Of a stretch of DNA of 64,000 nucleotides, positions 53,307 to 63,271 are shown piece after piece (within the stretch, counting starts at the first letter, position 1; every line of letters begins with the position of its first letter). The translations under genes and the position numbers were made by a program. Source of the stretch: Clostridium intestinale DSM 6191 (lineage in GTDB: Bacteria > Bacillota > Clostridia > Clostridiales > Clostridiaceae); the NCBI RefSeq assembly GCF_900130055.1, contig NZ_FQXU01000003.1, forward strand, positions 585,627 to 649,626, given 5' to 3'. The notes under the pieces are model-generated. The model had not been told where the DNA came from and did not search any database. It saw nothing but the letters and a program-made list of their open reading frames with translations.

Positions 53307-54023
53307 ATTAGATTTGAAAAATCAACTTATAAAAAAATATATTTAGGATTATTTATCTTTTTGATAGTTTCTATAACAATAATTAAAATCTATGATAATA
53401 AATATCCATATAGAGAAGTAAATCTCTTACTAAATTCTAAATTAAATACAGCTGAAAAAACTATAGTAATTGATCCTGGTCATGGCGGATATGATGTTGG
53501 TGCCGTAGGTTCTTTAGGAAATCAAGAAAAAAAACTCACCTTAGAAATATCCTTAAAGCTTGGCTCAATTCTACAGGAAAAAGGCTATAACGTTGTTTAT
53601 ACTAGAGAAAATGATGAAGTTTCATGGCCTTCTGAGCCTAAAGAAGATTTAGCAGCGCGTGCTGCTATTTCAAATTACGAAAAGGCCACTATATTTTTAA
53701 GCATTCATCTAAACAAATTTAACGAAAAGTCTGTAACCGGAACAGAGACTTACTATAATGAAGCCAGTTCTCAAGGTAAGGTTTTAGCAGATTTAATCCA
53801 AAAACAAATTATAGAAGATTTAAAAACTACAGATAGAGGGATAAAGAAAGGAAATTTTTTAGTGTTAGAAAAAGTAAAAGCTCCTGCTATATTAGTTGAG
53901 CTTGGATATATTAGTAATGAATCTGATGAAAAAAACTTAAGTAATTCAGATTACCAAAATAAAATTTCTTTATCAATGACAAAAGCTATAGACAATTATT
54001 TTAAGATTAATCCTCAAAATTAA
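53307..54023 (+). CDS. CwlD-like N-acetylmuramoyl-L-alanine amidase, probable ATT start
   Basis: Membrane-anchored zinc amidase (Amidase_3). Ligands are the histidine in VIDPGHGGYDVG, the glutamate in NQEKKLTLEIS, and the histidine in IFLSIHLNKF; the catalytic glutamate is in ILVELGYISNESDE. CwlD-type enzymes help make spore-cortex muramic lactam. The only ATG/GTG/TTG-type start in frame is TTG at 53361, which has no ribosome site and would drop the basic residues before the anchor. The frame is open upstream, and ATT at 53307 lies six nt after AGGGGGT, giving a good basic-plus-hydrophobic N terminus (RFEKSTYKKIYLGLFIFL). I therefore place the start there. Confidence 0.78.
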   Translation: MRFEKSTYKKIYLGLFIFLIVSITIIKIYDNKYPYREVNLLLNSKLNTAEKTIVIDPGHGGYDVGAVGSLGNQEKKLTLEISLKLGSILQEKGYNVVYTRENDEVSWPSEPKEDLAARAAISNYEKATIFLSIHLNKFNEKSVTGTETYYNEASSQGKVLADLIQKQIIEDLKTTDRGIKKGNFLVLEKVKAPAILVELGYISNESDEKNLSNSDYQNKISLSMTKAIDNYFKINPQN

Positions 54024-54061
54024 ATTGGTCTAGAAAACTACAAGGTTTTCTAGACCAATTT
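54022..54061. terminator. bidirectional intrinsic terminator
   Basis: Perfect 17-bp stem (54022-54038 with 54045-54061) with a 6-nt loop, overlapping the amidase stop codon and followed by T-rich sequence; the convergent phosphoesterase gene ends at 54065. Confidence 0.92.
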
Positions 54062-54064
54062 TAC

Positions 54065-54979
54065 TTATCTTTTTCTTAAATCAAATCTTTCAATTGGTTC
54101 CGGTCCTCTAAGAACTTTTCTCTTAATATGAAGATCTCCCTCTGAATCAGTTCTAATTCTCCATTCTATAAGCATTATCTCCCCGTTTTCTATCTCAATT
54201 CCCTGTATTCCACTTGCTCTAACACATGAACCATCGTTAAAGTATGGTAATTCTTTTGCTTTTGGAAAATGAGGTCTATGAGTATGTCCACAGATAATCA
54301 TAGTTTTATGTCTTTTAATCCAATGACTATAGATCCTCTCAATTTTATGGATTTTTTCTGCATTTCTTACAGGGCTTGCAGGATTTATAAAACCAATTGA
54401 ATGAAGAAACTTCCAGAAATATCTTACAGAAAGCATATTAAAATACCAAAAAGAATCATTTAATACATCTCCCTGGTGCCCATGAACTGTTAATATCTCT
54501 TGACCTGTATCCCTATGCCTAAATACTACCCCTTCATATATGGTTATACCTGGAAACAACTCTATTTCTTCCTCATTATAATCATCATAAAACTTGTAGT
54601 AATTTTTTTCTACGAAATCCGGATATTTTAGTTGTATATTATGATTTCCATATAATATAATCAATCTATCTTCATCAAAAAACTTTTTTAATTGAGTATA
54701 TACTTCATCGTGTGCTAGCCTTATATGCTTAAAGTTTGAGTGCTCCCAAAGCTCATCTCCATCTCCAACCTCTACATAAGTATATCCGTTATTATAATAA
54801 TATTCTAATGCGAATAAAAATATATTTTGATTTTTTGAAAATTCATCGTATGGTGTATTTTCACCTCTATGGCAGTCGCTAAAAAATATATACTTAGAAT
54901 TATCATCAAATTCTTCAATTCTAGCATTATTATAAGCTTCATTTAATCTCTTAAAAGCTAATTTTTTCCCTGATATCAT
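54065..54979 (-). CDS. calcineurin-like metallophosphoesterase
   Basis: 304-residue two-metal phosphoesterase. All blocks are visible: D-x-H in FFSDCHRGENT, GD in EVGDGDELWEH, GNH in ILYGNHNIQ, and histidines in TVHGHQGDV and IICGHTHRPHFPK. It resembles LpxH/YfcE-like enzymes, but lipid A is absent from Gram-positives, so the substrate is probably a nucleotide or another phosphodiester. The start chosen is ATG at 54979, after AGAGGAG; the longer frame to 55009 runs through that site. It may follow the PHP phosphatase gene on the same strand (67 bp). Confidence 0.88.
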   Translation of the reverse strand: MISGKKLAFKRLNEAYNNARIEEFDDNSKYIFFSDCHRGENTPYDEFSKNQNIFLFALEYYYNNGYTYVEVGDGDELWEHSNFKHIRLAHDEVYTQLKKFFDEDRLIILYGNHNIQLKYPDFVEKNYYKFYDDYNEEEIELFPGITIYEGVVFRHRDTGQEILTVHGHQGDVLNDSFWYFNMLSVRYFWKFLHSIGFINPASPVRNAEKIHKIERIYSHWIKRHKTMIICGHTHRPHFPKAKELPYFNDGSCVRASGIQGIEIENGEIMLIEWRIRTDSEGDLHIKRKVLRGPEPIERFDLRKR

Positions 54980-55046
54980 GGCACTCCTCTTCTTGGTAAA
55001 TAGAATCAATTATATTATTTACCAAAATACTGTCATTATACATATA

Positions 55047-55832
55047 CTAGATCTCATGAAATATTGGTTTCATTTTATCAAAAGTACAAAAGCTATTAAA
55101 TCCTAATTTCTTAAGTTCTTCTTTTACATAGGAAATCTTAGCACCTAAATGTTCCTCTTTGTGTGCATCTGAGCCTATGGTAATAATGGTTCCCCCAAGT
55201 TCTTTATATAACCTTAATATGTCTCTAGATGGTGTTAAATCATTAAGTGCATATCTAAAACTTGAAGTGTTTACTTCAATACCTTTTCCATTTTTAATAG
55301 CAAGAGATAATATTTCTTTTATAATATGCTTAACTTTTTCAAAAGGATACTCTCCTTCATTATCATATCTCTTTATCATATCAAGGTGCCCTAATACACT
55401 GTAGTCATCATAGTTTTTCATTACATTTAATATTTCTTTATAGTAAGCTTCATTATATTCCTTTTGAGTTTTGTCTTTTTGAAAATCTTGTGTCCAAAAC
55501 TCTTTATTCTCTACTTGATGACAAGAAAGTATTACAAAGTCAAAGTCATACTTATCAAAATCTTTTTTAAATTGCTCTATAGTATGAGTTTGTACTCCAA
55601 ACTCTATTCCAAGTTTTATTGATATTTTTTGAGAATATAATTCTCTACATCTTTTAACTTCCTTTATATAAGCTTCATAGTCACAATTTAAATCTGTTTT
55701 TACTCCATGGTCCACATGTTCAGTAAAACAAATTTCATTAAGTCCTATGGAAATGGCTTTTTTTACAGCCTCCTCCATTTCATAGGTGGAATCATCACTA
55801 AAATTTGTATGCATATGATAATCAGCTAACAT
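55047..55832 (-). CDS. histidinol-phosphatase (HisJ family PHP phosphoesterase)
   Basis: 261-residue PHP-domain enzyme. Metal ligands are in DYHMHTNFSDD, the glutamate and histidine of CFTEHVDHG, and late histidines in VLGHLDMIKRY and GSDAHKEEHLG. Members remove phosphate from histidinol phosphate in histidine synthesis, but isolated copies may act on other sugar-like phosphates. The start chosen is ATG at 55832, after GGAGAGGG; the longer frame overlaps the RpiR gene. It lies 22 bp downstream of that regulator gene, with no his operon here. Confidence 0.85.
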   Translation of the reverse strand: MLADYHMHTNFSDDSTYEMEEAVKKAISIGLNEICFTEHVDHGVKTDLNCDYEAYIKEVKRCRELYSQKISIKLGIEFGVQTHTIEQFKKDFDKYDFDFVILSCHQVENKEFWTQDFQKDKTQKEYNEAYYKEILNVMKNYDDYSVLGHLDMIKRYDNEGEYPFEKVKHIIKEILSLAIKNGKGIEVNTSSFRYALNDLTPSRDILRLYKELGGTIITIGSDAHKEEHLGAKISYVKEELKKLGFNSFCTFDKMKPIFHEI

Positions 55833-55854
55833 TCTTTCCCTCTCCTCTATATCA

Positions 55855-56712
55855 TTATTTATTAATTTTATTAGACAATTTTTTATAGGTATCAAGTTTA
55901 TAGGCTACATTTTTATCGTAATCAAGTTTAAAATAACAAGCATATAAACAATCTAAAATATATAATAAAGATAACCTAGTTGAAAACGATGAAATTTTAT
56001 TAAAATGGTTTTCATTTGAACTTAGATACAAATGATAATCAGCATATTTACTTAATGGATTTTCATTTGTAGAAGAAATTAAAATAATTGAGGTTTTGTT
56101 ATTTTTTAAGATATTTGCAATATCTTCTATTATAATTCCCCTTCCTTCAAAAGAAACTATTATAGCAACATGGCTTTCATCACTTGTGGAAGCCGTTAAA
56201 AGTTGATTATATTCTTCTATTGGAACATTAACGAAAGTTCCAATCTCTTGCATCTGAAACTTAAAGTTTTCTCCAAAATAAATATTTCCAGCTGAAGTAT
56301 ATAAATCGATGTGTTTTGTCTTTTTTAGAATATTTGATATTAATCTTAATTGTTCTAAATCTATTAAATTAAATGAGGAAATCAAGGTCTGTTCATATAA
56401 TTCCTTCAAATTCAAAATAATTTGATTTTGTGTTTCATTTTGTTTAACTGGATAATTATAATCTAATAAATTCTTTTCTTTCAAATACTCATTTATAGAA
56501 GTAGATACCTGAACCTTAAGTTCTGATAGACCTGTTAAATCAAGTTTTTGACAAAGCCTATAAATAGTTGAGGTTGAAATGAAGCAAACTTCACTTATTT
56601 CAAGTGCACTCATTTTTATAAAATCTTCTGCGTTTTCTTGCATAAATTTTACTAATATTTTTTCATTTTCAGTTAAGTTTGTTACTTTATCTAACTTAAT
56701 AAAAATGTTCAT
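55855..56712 (-). CDS. MurR/RpiR family sugar-phosphate-responsive regulator
   Basis: 285-residue regulator with an N-terminal HTH_6 domain (MSALEISEVCFISTSTIYRLC) and a C-terminal SIS domain that binds a phosphorylated sugar (IDLYTSAGNIYFGENFKFQ and HVAIIVSFEGRGIIIED). The start chosen is ATG at 56712, with GAGGTG upstream; the ATG at 56739 has none. It lies between a HAD phosphatase and the PHP phosphatase on the same strand, so control of phosphosugar turnover is plausible. No transport gene is adjacent, and the effector is unknown. Confidence 0.88.
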   Translation of the reverse strand: MNIFIKLDKVTNLTENEKILVKFMQENAEDFIKMSALEISEVCFISTSTIYRLCQKLDLTGLSELKVQVSTSINEYLKEKNLLDYNYPVKQNETQNQIILNLKELYEQTLISSFNLIDLEQLRLISNILKKTKHIDLYTSAGNIYFGENFKFQMQEIGTFVNVPIEEYNQLLTASTSDESHVAIIVSFEGRGIIIEDIANILKNNKTSIILISSTNENPLSKYADYHLYLSSNENHFNKISSFSTRLSLLYILDCLYACYFKLDYDKNVAYKLDTYKKLSNKINK

Positions 56713-56771
56713 GAAAATCACCTCATGAACATTATACATTATTTTCTTTAATTTTTCTCTTGAAGTATAGT

Positions 56772-57635
56772 CTAAATGGCTGGATTTAAATCTAAATCCT
56801 CAAAATATTTACTTAAAGCGTAGGCAATCCCATCTTCTTCGTTAGATAAGGTTACTTCATCAGCTACTTGCTTTAAATCCTCTACTCCATTAGCCATAGC
56901 TATTCCAATACCAGCATATTTGATCATTGAAGCATCATTATGTCCATCACCAAAAGCCATCATTTCTTCCTTTTTGTATCCCATAGGGATTAAGATAGCA
57001 TCTAAAGCTTTTGCCTTATCAATTCCTTTAGCAGTAAATTCAAAATAGAAAGGTCCTGTAAACATACAATTTAAATTATCTTTAAATGGTTCCATCATAT
57101 CCTCATAATTTTCTTTTAAATATTCTGGATCTCCTGCTGTTAATATCTTATTAAGTGGATAGTCAGCAAAAGCTGATAAGTCATCCTTTTCACATAACTT
57201 AAACTTACCACCACGAGATTCATATTGAATTACATTAAAAGGCTTATTTTTATATTGTACATAACAGTCATAAACATCATTAACAAATAAATAATCATCT
57301 TTATCAATCATAGGTTTAACATCAAATTTCTTCATATGCTCAAGAACAGCTTGCCCTTCTTTTACAGACATAGTCTCATTAAATAACAATTTATTAGTTT
57401 GGCACTCAATAACCTTAGCTCCATTAAAAGAAACTAAAAGTCCATGATGTTTATCCATCTTCAATTCTTTTGCATAATCTATTAATCCAGAAGTAGGTCT
57501 CCCTGATGCTAAAACTAAAATAACCCCTTCTTCTTGAGCCCTTATTAAAGCATTTTTAGTTTTTTCAGTAATTTTCTTTTCACTATTAGTTAAAGTTCCA
57601 TCAACATCCATAATAATTACTTTTATATCACTCAC
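56772..57635 (-). CDS. HAD-superfamily phosphatase, Cof/IIB type
   Basis: 287-residue Cof-like hydrolase. Motif I is MDVDGTLTNS (nucleophile and acid aspartates), motif II includes LASGRPTSG, motif III a lysine near KGIDKAKAL, and motif IV FGDGHNDASMIKYAG. A C2B cap (about 85-200) sets specificity; relatives dephosphorylate sugar phosphates, FMN precursors or pyridoxal phosphate. The start is GTG at 57635, eight nt after GGGGGA. It precedes the RpiR gene by about 60 bp and may share its transcript. Confidence 0.88.
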   Translation of the reverse strand: MSDIKVIIMDVDGTLTNSEKKITEKTKNALIRAQEEGVILVLASGRPTSGLIDYAKELKMDKHHGLLVSFNGAKVIECQTNKLLFNETMSVKEGQAVLEHMKKFDVKPMIDKDDYLFVNDVYDCYVQYKNKPFNVIQYESRGGKFKLCEKDDLSAFADYPLNKILTAGDPEYLKENYEDMMEPFKDNLNCMFTGPFYFEFTAKGIDKAKALDAILIPMGYKKEEMMAFGDGHNDASMIKYAGIGIAMANGVEDLKQVADEVTLSNEEDGIAYALSKYFEDLDLNPAI

Positions 57636-57776
57636 AACTTTTTCCCCCTAGTTTTTTCTTTGATTATACTAACTCTTTATATTCAAATAAATAGATTGAA
57701 GAGAAAATGAAAAGTATCTATCAAAAATAGGTAACTTATTAATTGAAAAATGAAATAAACTTATCAACCTATGAAA

Positions 57777-57802
57777 AAATCACAGTCCAAAGGCTGTGAT
57801 TT
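57777..57802 (-). terminator. terminator after the membrane protein gene
   Basis: Perfect 9-bp stem AAATCACAG / CTGTGATTT with an 8-nt loop, followed by a T run on the minus strand. Confidence 0.85.
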
Positions 57803-57859
57803 CATGCATTACTAATTTAATTTTTTAACTTTTATTTTCCACCTTCTACTAAATAGTTT

Positions 57860-58555
57860 CTAAAATGATTTATTTCTATAATCTACTATCTTAATTGATT
57901 GATCATTATTATATAGCTCATACCTTATAGGATCAAAATACCACATTGTTTTAAAAATTTCTCCCCGCATTTTTTCATTTGCATTTTTAAGAACAATTTT
58001 TTCATTTATATATGTTTTACCTTTATGTCCGTAAGTATTATAACTACCCTCTAAATCATAAGCCTCTTCTCCTAAAATATCAGTTAAAGATGTAGGTAAA
58101 TACACTTTTACTTTAAAGTCCTTATTACTTGAACCATAATCAATTATCTCCATATTTACATTTATAGAGAAATCATTATTATTACTACCTAAATTAACTT
58201 TAGAATCAGTAATATCTAATGAATTTAATCCATCTTTAATAATAAAGTGATAGCTTGACCTTACGAACCCTAAAGACCACTTCATTATCGGTATTATTAC
58301 AAATACAGTTATAATAAAAATAAAAAATTTACTTTTCTTTTCATTTCTTTTTAATTTAAAAAGACCCTTTATTCCTATAATAAATAGTACTAGTGGAATT
58401 AATCCTGCAAGATATATTGTTGTATAGTTAATTCTTATTGGTCTTATAATATATTCTATTATTGAGTATGAACTATGTGGAAGCCTATAACATATCAAAA
58501 CTGATATAAAAATCATACCTAAGTACTTAAATAACTTTTTATTATCTGTATCCAT
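57860..58555 (-). CDS. hypothetical membrane protein
   Basis: I do not recognise this 231-residue protein. It has three hydrophobic helices (about 10-25, 44-66 and 78-97) followed by a roughly 130-residue outside domain rich in asparagine and tyrosine (SINVNMEIIDYGSSNKDFKV). There is no cysteine or enzyme motif. GAGGTG lies about 14 nt before the ATG at 58555, a long spacing. It begins 18 bp after the dehydrogenase gene on the same strand and shares its terminator, so the two are probably co-transcribed, though no functional link is evident. Confidence 0.65.
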   Translation of the reverse strand: MDTDNKKLFKYLGMIFISVLICYRLPHSSYSIIEYIIRPIRINYTTIYLAGLIPLVLFIIGIKGLFKLKRNEKKSKFFIFIITVFVIIPIMKWSLGFVRSSYHFIIKDGLNSLDITDSKVNLGSNNNDFSINVNMEIIDYGSSNKDFKVKVYLPTSLTDILGEEAYDLEGSYNTYGHKGKTYINEKIVLKNANEKMRGEIFKTMWYFDPIRYELYNNDQSIKIVDYRNKSF

Positions 58556-58573
58556 TAAAAATTATTCACCTCT

Positions 58574-59563
58574 TTAAATTTTAAACTCAGGTCCAGTTTT
58601 TGCATCTTTCATAGCTGATTTTATAAAAGAAATAGATTCTTCTAGCTTTTTTGTTTCCCATTCATTTAATTTCACAGGCAGTTGTTTTATAACTCCTTCT
58701 CGTCCAATAACACATGGCATACTTAATGCTACATCTCCGTCATGACTATATTGACCTCTTAAGGTAGTAGATGTTGGATAAACACTTTTTTCGTCTAATA
58801 GAACAGCCTTTGCCATAGTAACAGCAGATTGAGCAACACCAGCATTGGTCCATCCCTTACCATTAAACACTTCATATGCTGAAGTAATTATTGCAGATTT
58901 CACTACTTCGGGATCATTTATATCATAAGAACCCTCAAAGTATTCATTTAACTCTGAAAATGGTATACCAGAGATGTTAACATGGCTTAAAACAGGGAAT
59001 GCAGTACTACCATGTTCTCCCATCATATATCCTGTCACTGATTTTGGATCAATTTTATAGGTATCAGCAATAAATTTTCTTAAACGTGCTGAATCTAACA
59101 TAGTCCCAGTTCCAAACACACGTCCTTTAGGATAATTAAATTCATTTTCAGCTATATAAACCATTGTATCTAATGGGTTAGTTATTAAAATTATTATTGC
59201 ATCCCTCGTATACTTTGTTATTCCACTCATTACGTCACGAATAACTCCACAGTTTATTTTTGTTAATAACGTACGATCAGGTTCTCCTTTTGGGTCATTA
59301 GGATCAGGTATCATACTTGGACCTGCAGCTATAATAATAACATCTGCATCCTCACATTGTTCATAACCCCCACTTTTAACTTCAACATTATTCATATAAG
59401 TTAATGCTGTAGCTTGAGCCTGATCAAGAGCTTCTCCATAAGCAACATTTTCTAAAATATCAATTACACCAATTTCTGCAAATAAACCAAGCTTCATAGC
59501 ATCAGCTAAAACATAAGACCCAACATGCCCTACTCCTATAACTACCAATTTATTTTTATGCAT
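58574..59563 (-). CDS. lactate/malate-family (L-2-hydroxyacid) dehydrogenase
   Basis: 329-residue NAD-dependent dehydrogenase. The Rossmann loop is VVIGVGHVGSYVL, with the NAD-selecting aspartate in GVIDILE. The proton-relay histidine is in GYMMGEHGST and the carboxylate-binding arginine in MLDSARLRKFI. The substrate loop (GPSMIPDPNDPKGEPDRTLL) is longer than in classic Ldh, where it reads AAGxxQKPGETR, so activity may be on a bulkier 2-oxoacid such as 2-ketoisocaproate. The ATG has AGGAGATG upstream. A Rex-like palindrome lies 55 bp upstream, as expected for an NADH-oxidising fermentation enzyme. Confidence 0.85.
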   Translation of the reverse strand: MHKNKLVVIGVGHVGSYVLADAMKLGLFAEIGVIDILENVAYGEALDQAQATALTYMNNVEVKSGGYEQCEDADVIIIAAGPSMIPDPNDPKGEPDRTLLTKINCGVIRDVMSGITKYTRDAIIILITNPLDTMVYIAENEFNYPKGRVFGTGTMLDSARLRKFIADTYKIDPKSVTGYMMGEHGSTAFPVLSHVNISGIPFSELNEYFEGSYDINDPEVVKSAIITSAYEVFNGKGWTNAGVAQSAVTMAKAVLLDEKSVYPTSTTLRGQYSHDGDVALSMPCVIGREGVIKQLPVKLNEWETKKLEESISFIKSAMKDAKTGPEFKI

Positions 59564-59617
59564 ACTATCATCTCCTAGTGGTTTGTCTTTTATATTAATA
59601 GTTATATGTTAGCACAA

Positions 59618-59636
59618 TTGTTAATTAATTGCACAA
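59618..59636. promoter_or_regulatory. Rex-like operator upstream of the dehydrogenase
   Basis: TTGTTAATTAATTGCACAA resembles the Rex consensus TTGTTAA-N4-TTAACAA, but with a 5-bp centre and two mismatches. Position and neighbouring gene fit NADH-responsive control; the match is imperfect. Confidence 0.4.
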
Positions 59637-59675
59637 TTTTCTTCTTGCCCTGTTGTCAATTACTCAGATAACATA

Positions 59676-59704
59676 AAAAATCAGCCTATCAAAAGCTGAT
59701 TTTT
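59676..59704 (-). terminator. terminator of the bgl PTS operon
   Basis: Perfect 10-bp stem AAAAATCAGC / GCTGATTTTT, 7 bp after the third GH1 stop, with a T run on the minus strand. Confidence 0.88.
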
Positions 59705-59711
59705 ATGTGCA

Positions 59712-61199
<1,488 letters not shown>

Positions 61200-61225
61200 C
61201 CTTCTGTTTTAATTAAACATATTAA

Positions 61226-63088
61226 CTAAATAATACTTATAATAGTATCTCCAAGTTTTGCTGTATCTAAATTCATTGGTAAAACCTCTAAATAATCCAT
61301 AGTATTTGTTACTATAACTGGAGTAACTAATTCATAACCTTCTTTTTCTATAGCTTCCATATCAAATTCTACTAAAGTATCTCCAACTTTAACCTCATCA
61401 CCATCTTTAATGTATGAAGTAAAATGCTTACCTTCCAATTGAACAGTATCCATACCTACATGAATTAAAATCTCAACTCCATCATTTGATTTTAAACCTA
61501 TAGCATGTTTAGTCTTGAATATTGTCTGAACAACTCCATTTATTGGTGATACTACTTTTCCTTCAGTAGGTCTAATTGCGATTCCTTTTCCCATCATTTC
61601 TGAAGCGAAGGTTTCATCTTTAACTTCATTTAATGAAATAACTTCTCCGCTTATAGGGCTAGCTATAGTGATTTTATTAACTAAATTCTTTTTTTCAACT
61701 CCATTAACAACTTCTTCACTTTCAACTTTATCTCTATATAATATTAAACAAGCAATAAATGATACAATTACACTTATTACAGCTCCTATGCAGGCATATA
61801 CAAAGTTACTCATGGAATCTCCACCAATATAACTTGGAAGTGTTAAAAATCCTGGAGAACCACCTGTATAGTTTGATACTCTAAATAGTCCTAAAAATAA
61901 TCCTCCCACTGCTCCACCTATCATAGCTGAATATAATGGAGTTTTAAATTTTAAGTTTACACCATAAAGTGCTGGCTCAGTTATACCACAAACTGCTGTA
62001 ATACCTGCTGATGATGCTAATTGTTTTATCTCTTTATTTTTGCTTTTCACTGCTACTGCTAAAGCAGCACCACCTTGAGAAACGTTAGATGCTAACATTC
62101 CTGGATATATTATAGTATCATATCCCATAGTCATACGATTGTTTATACCGATTGGAACTAGTCCATAATGTGTACCTGTCATAACTAATAGTGGAGTTAA
62201 ACCTCCAACTAAAGTTGGTACTAACCAACCAGCATAAGACTCTAAAGTTTTAATACCTAATCCTATTTTATCACTTACTATATATCCTATAGGTCCTATT
62301 ACAACTAATAAAGCTACTCCTGTAACCATAGCTGTAATCAATGGTTTTGTGAAAAACTTAATTGCACTTGGTGATACTCTATCTGCTATTGGTTCAACAT
62401 AAGACATAAACCAAACACCTAATATTATAGGTAAAACACTTGAGCTATAAGATGCTAAAGATATCGGTAAACCAAATAAATATATTCCTGTTCCCGCTTC
62501 TTTAGCTGCACCTACCATTGATACAAATGTTGGATGAACTAACATTCCACCAAGCATCATAGCTAAATATTGATTTGTCTTAAACTTTTTAGCAGCAGAA
62601 TTTGCAAGAAGTATTGGTAAGAAATAAAAAGCTGCATCAGCCATAAAGTTTATAATCTGATAACTTTGTGATTTAGTTGTTATTAATTTAAAAGCAACTA
62701 ATAATGAAAGCACGGCTTTCATCATACCTGCAGCGGTTATTGCTGGTAATATAGGAGTGAATATTCCTGTTATTGTATCTATAACTTTTGCAGAAACTTT
62801 ACGGTTATCATCCTCTTCAGAATCCTTTCCGTCTGCAACTTCTATATTTGATATTTTAACTATTTGCTTATAAACATTATTAACCTCGTTACCTATTATA
62901 ACTTGGTATTGTCCACCTTTATCAACAACACCCATAACACCAGTTGTGTTTTTTAATCCATCTGTGTTTGCCTTTGATTTGTCTTTTAGATTAAATCTTA
63001 ATCTTGTTGCACAATGTGTTAAATTTGATACATTGCCTTCTCCGCCTACTTTTTCTAATATTGATTTAGCTAAATTTTCATAATTCAT
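61226..63088 (-). CDS. bglP: beta-glucoside PTS permease, EIIBCA
   Basis: 620-residue PTS permease that imports and phosphorylates beta-glucosides. EIIB comes first (about 1-85) with phospho-cysteine C26 in NLTHCATRLRF. EIIC follows (about 105-455) with about ten helices and the conserved AVCGITEPALYGVNLK segment. EIIA is last (about 470-620), with the phospho-histidine in EILIHVGMDTVQLEGKHF. All three domains are intact, so only EI and HPr are needed. The start at 63088 has GTGAGG upstream, buried in a hairpin overlapping the LicT target, so translation appears gated by the antiterminator. Confidence 0.94.
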   Translation of the reverse strand: MNYENLAKSILEKVGGEGNVSNLTHCATRLRFNLKDKSKANTDGLKNTTGVMGVVDKGGQYQVIIGNEVNNVYKQIVKISNIEVADGKDSEEDDNRKVSAKVIDTITGIFTPILPAITAAGMMKAVLSLLVAFKLITTKSQSYQIINFMADAAFYFLPILLANSAAKKFKTNQYLAMMLGGMLVHPTFVSMVGAAKEAGTGIYLFGLPISLASYSSSVLPIILGVWFMSYVEPIADRVSPSAIKFFTKPLITAMVTGVALLVVIGPIGYIVSDKIGLGIKTLESYAGWLVPTLVGGLTPLLVMTGTHYGLVPIGINNRMTMGYDTIIYPGMLASNVSQGGAALAVAVKSKNKEIKQLASSAGITAVCGITEPALYGVNLKFKTPLYSAMIGGAVGGLFLGLFRVSNYTGGSPGFLTLPSYIGGDSMSNFVYACIGAVISVIVSFIACLILYRDKVESEEVVNGVEKKNLVNKITIASPISGEVISLNEVKDETFASEMMGKGIAIRPTEGKVVSPINGVVQTIFKTKHAIGLKSNDGVEILIHVGMDTVQLEGKHFTSYIKDGDEVKVGDTLVEFDMEAIEKEGYELVTPVIVTNTMDYLEVLPMNLDTAKLGDTIISII

Positions 63089-63090
63089 AG

Positions 63091-63141
63091 CTTAATTCCT
63101 CACTTTCAAAATTTAATATAGTTAAGTTTTGAAGAATTAAG
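63091..63141 (-). promoter_or_regulatory. hairpin that hides the bglP Shine-Dalgarno site
   Basis: On the minus strand CTTAATTCTTC (63131-63141) pairs over 11 bp with GAGGAATTAAG (63091-63101), one G-U pair included, so the GAGG ribosome site of bglP lies in the stem. A second stem (TTCAAAA / TTTTGAA) stacks above. No T run follows, so it does not look like an intrinsic terminator. Confidence 0.68.
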
Positions 63142-63171
63142 GTTTTGCCTGATCGAATCAGTTACAATCCT
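63140..63171 (-). promoter_or_regulatory. RAT, ribonucleic antiterminator site for a LicT/BglG protein
   Basis: The minus strand begins AGGATTGTAACTGATTCG and ends ATCAGGCAAAACCT, agreeing with the RAT consensus GGATTGTTACTG...CAGGCAAAACC bound by LicT, SacY and BglG. Its last two bases are shared with the hairpin that hides the bglP ribosome site, so protein-stabilised RAT and that hairpin cannot both form completely. Confidence 0.9.
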
Positions 63172-63206
63172 ATGAAACTTCCGGTTAAAAATTAATTTTA
63201 CTATTA

Positions 63207-63217
63207 CACCCTCCTTT
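63207..63217 (-). promoter_or_regulatory. orphan Shine-Dalgarno-like site in the bglP leader
   Basis: AAAGGAGGGTG is a strong ribosome site with no ATG, GTG or TTG start at a usable distance except GTG-TAA. A frame beginning at ATA five nt downstream stays open for 34 codons across the RAT and hairpin. Confidence 0.4.
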
Positions 63218-63246
63218 AATTTGTATAAATATGTATAATAAAAACC

Positions 63247-63266
63247 TAAAGAAAATAACTTCTTTA
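63247..63266 (-). terminator. terminator after the licT gene
   Basis: 7-bp stem TAAAGAA / TTCTTTA followed on the minus strand by GGTTTTTATT. Because it is weak, some read-through into bglP is possible. Confidence 0.6.
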
Positions 63267-63271
63267 AAGCT

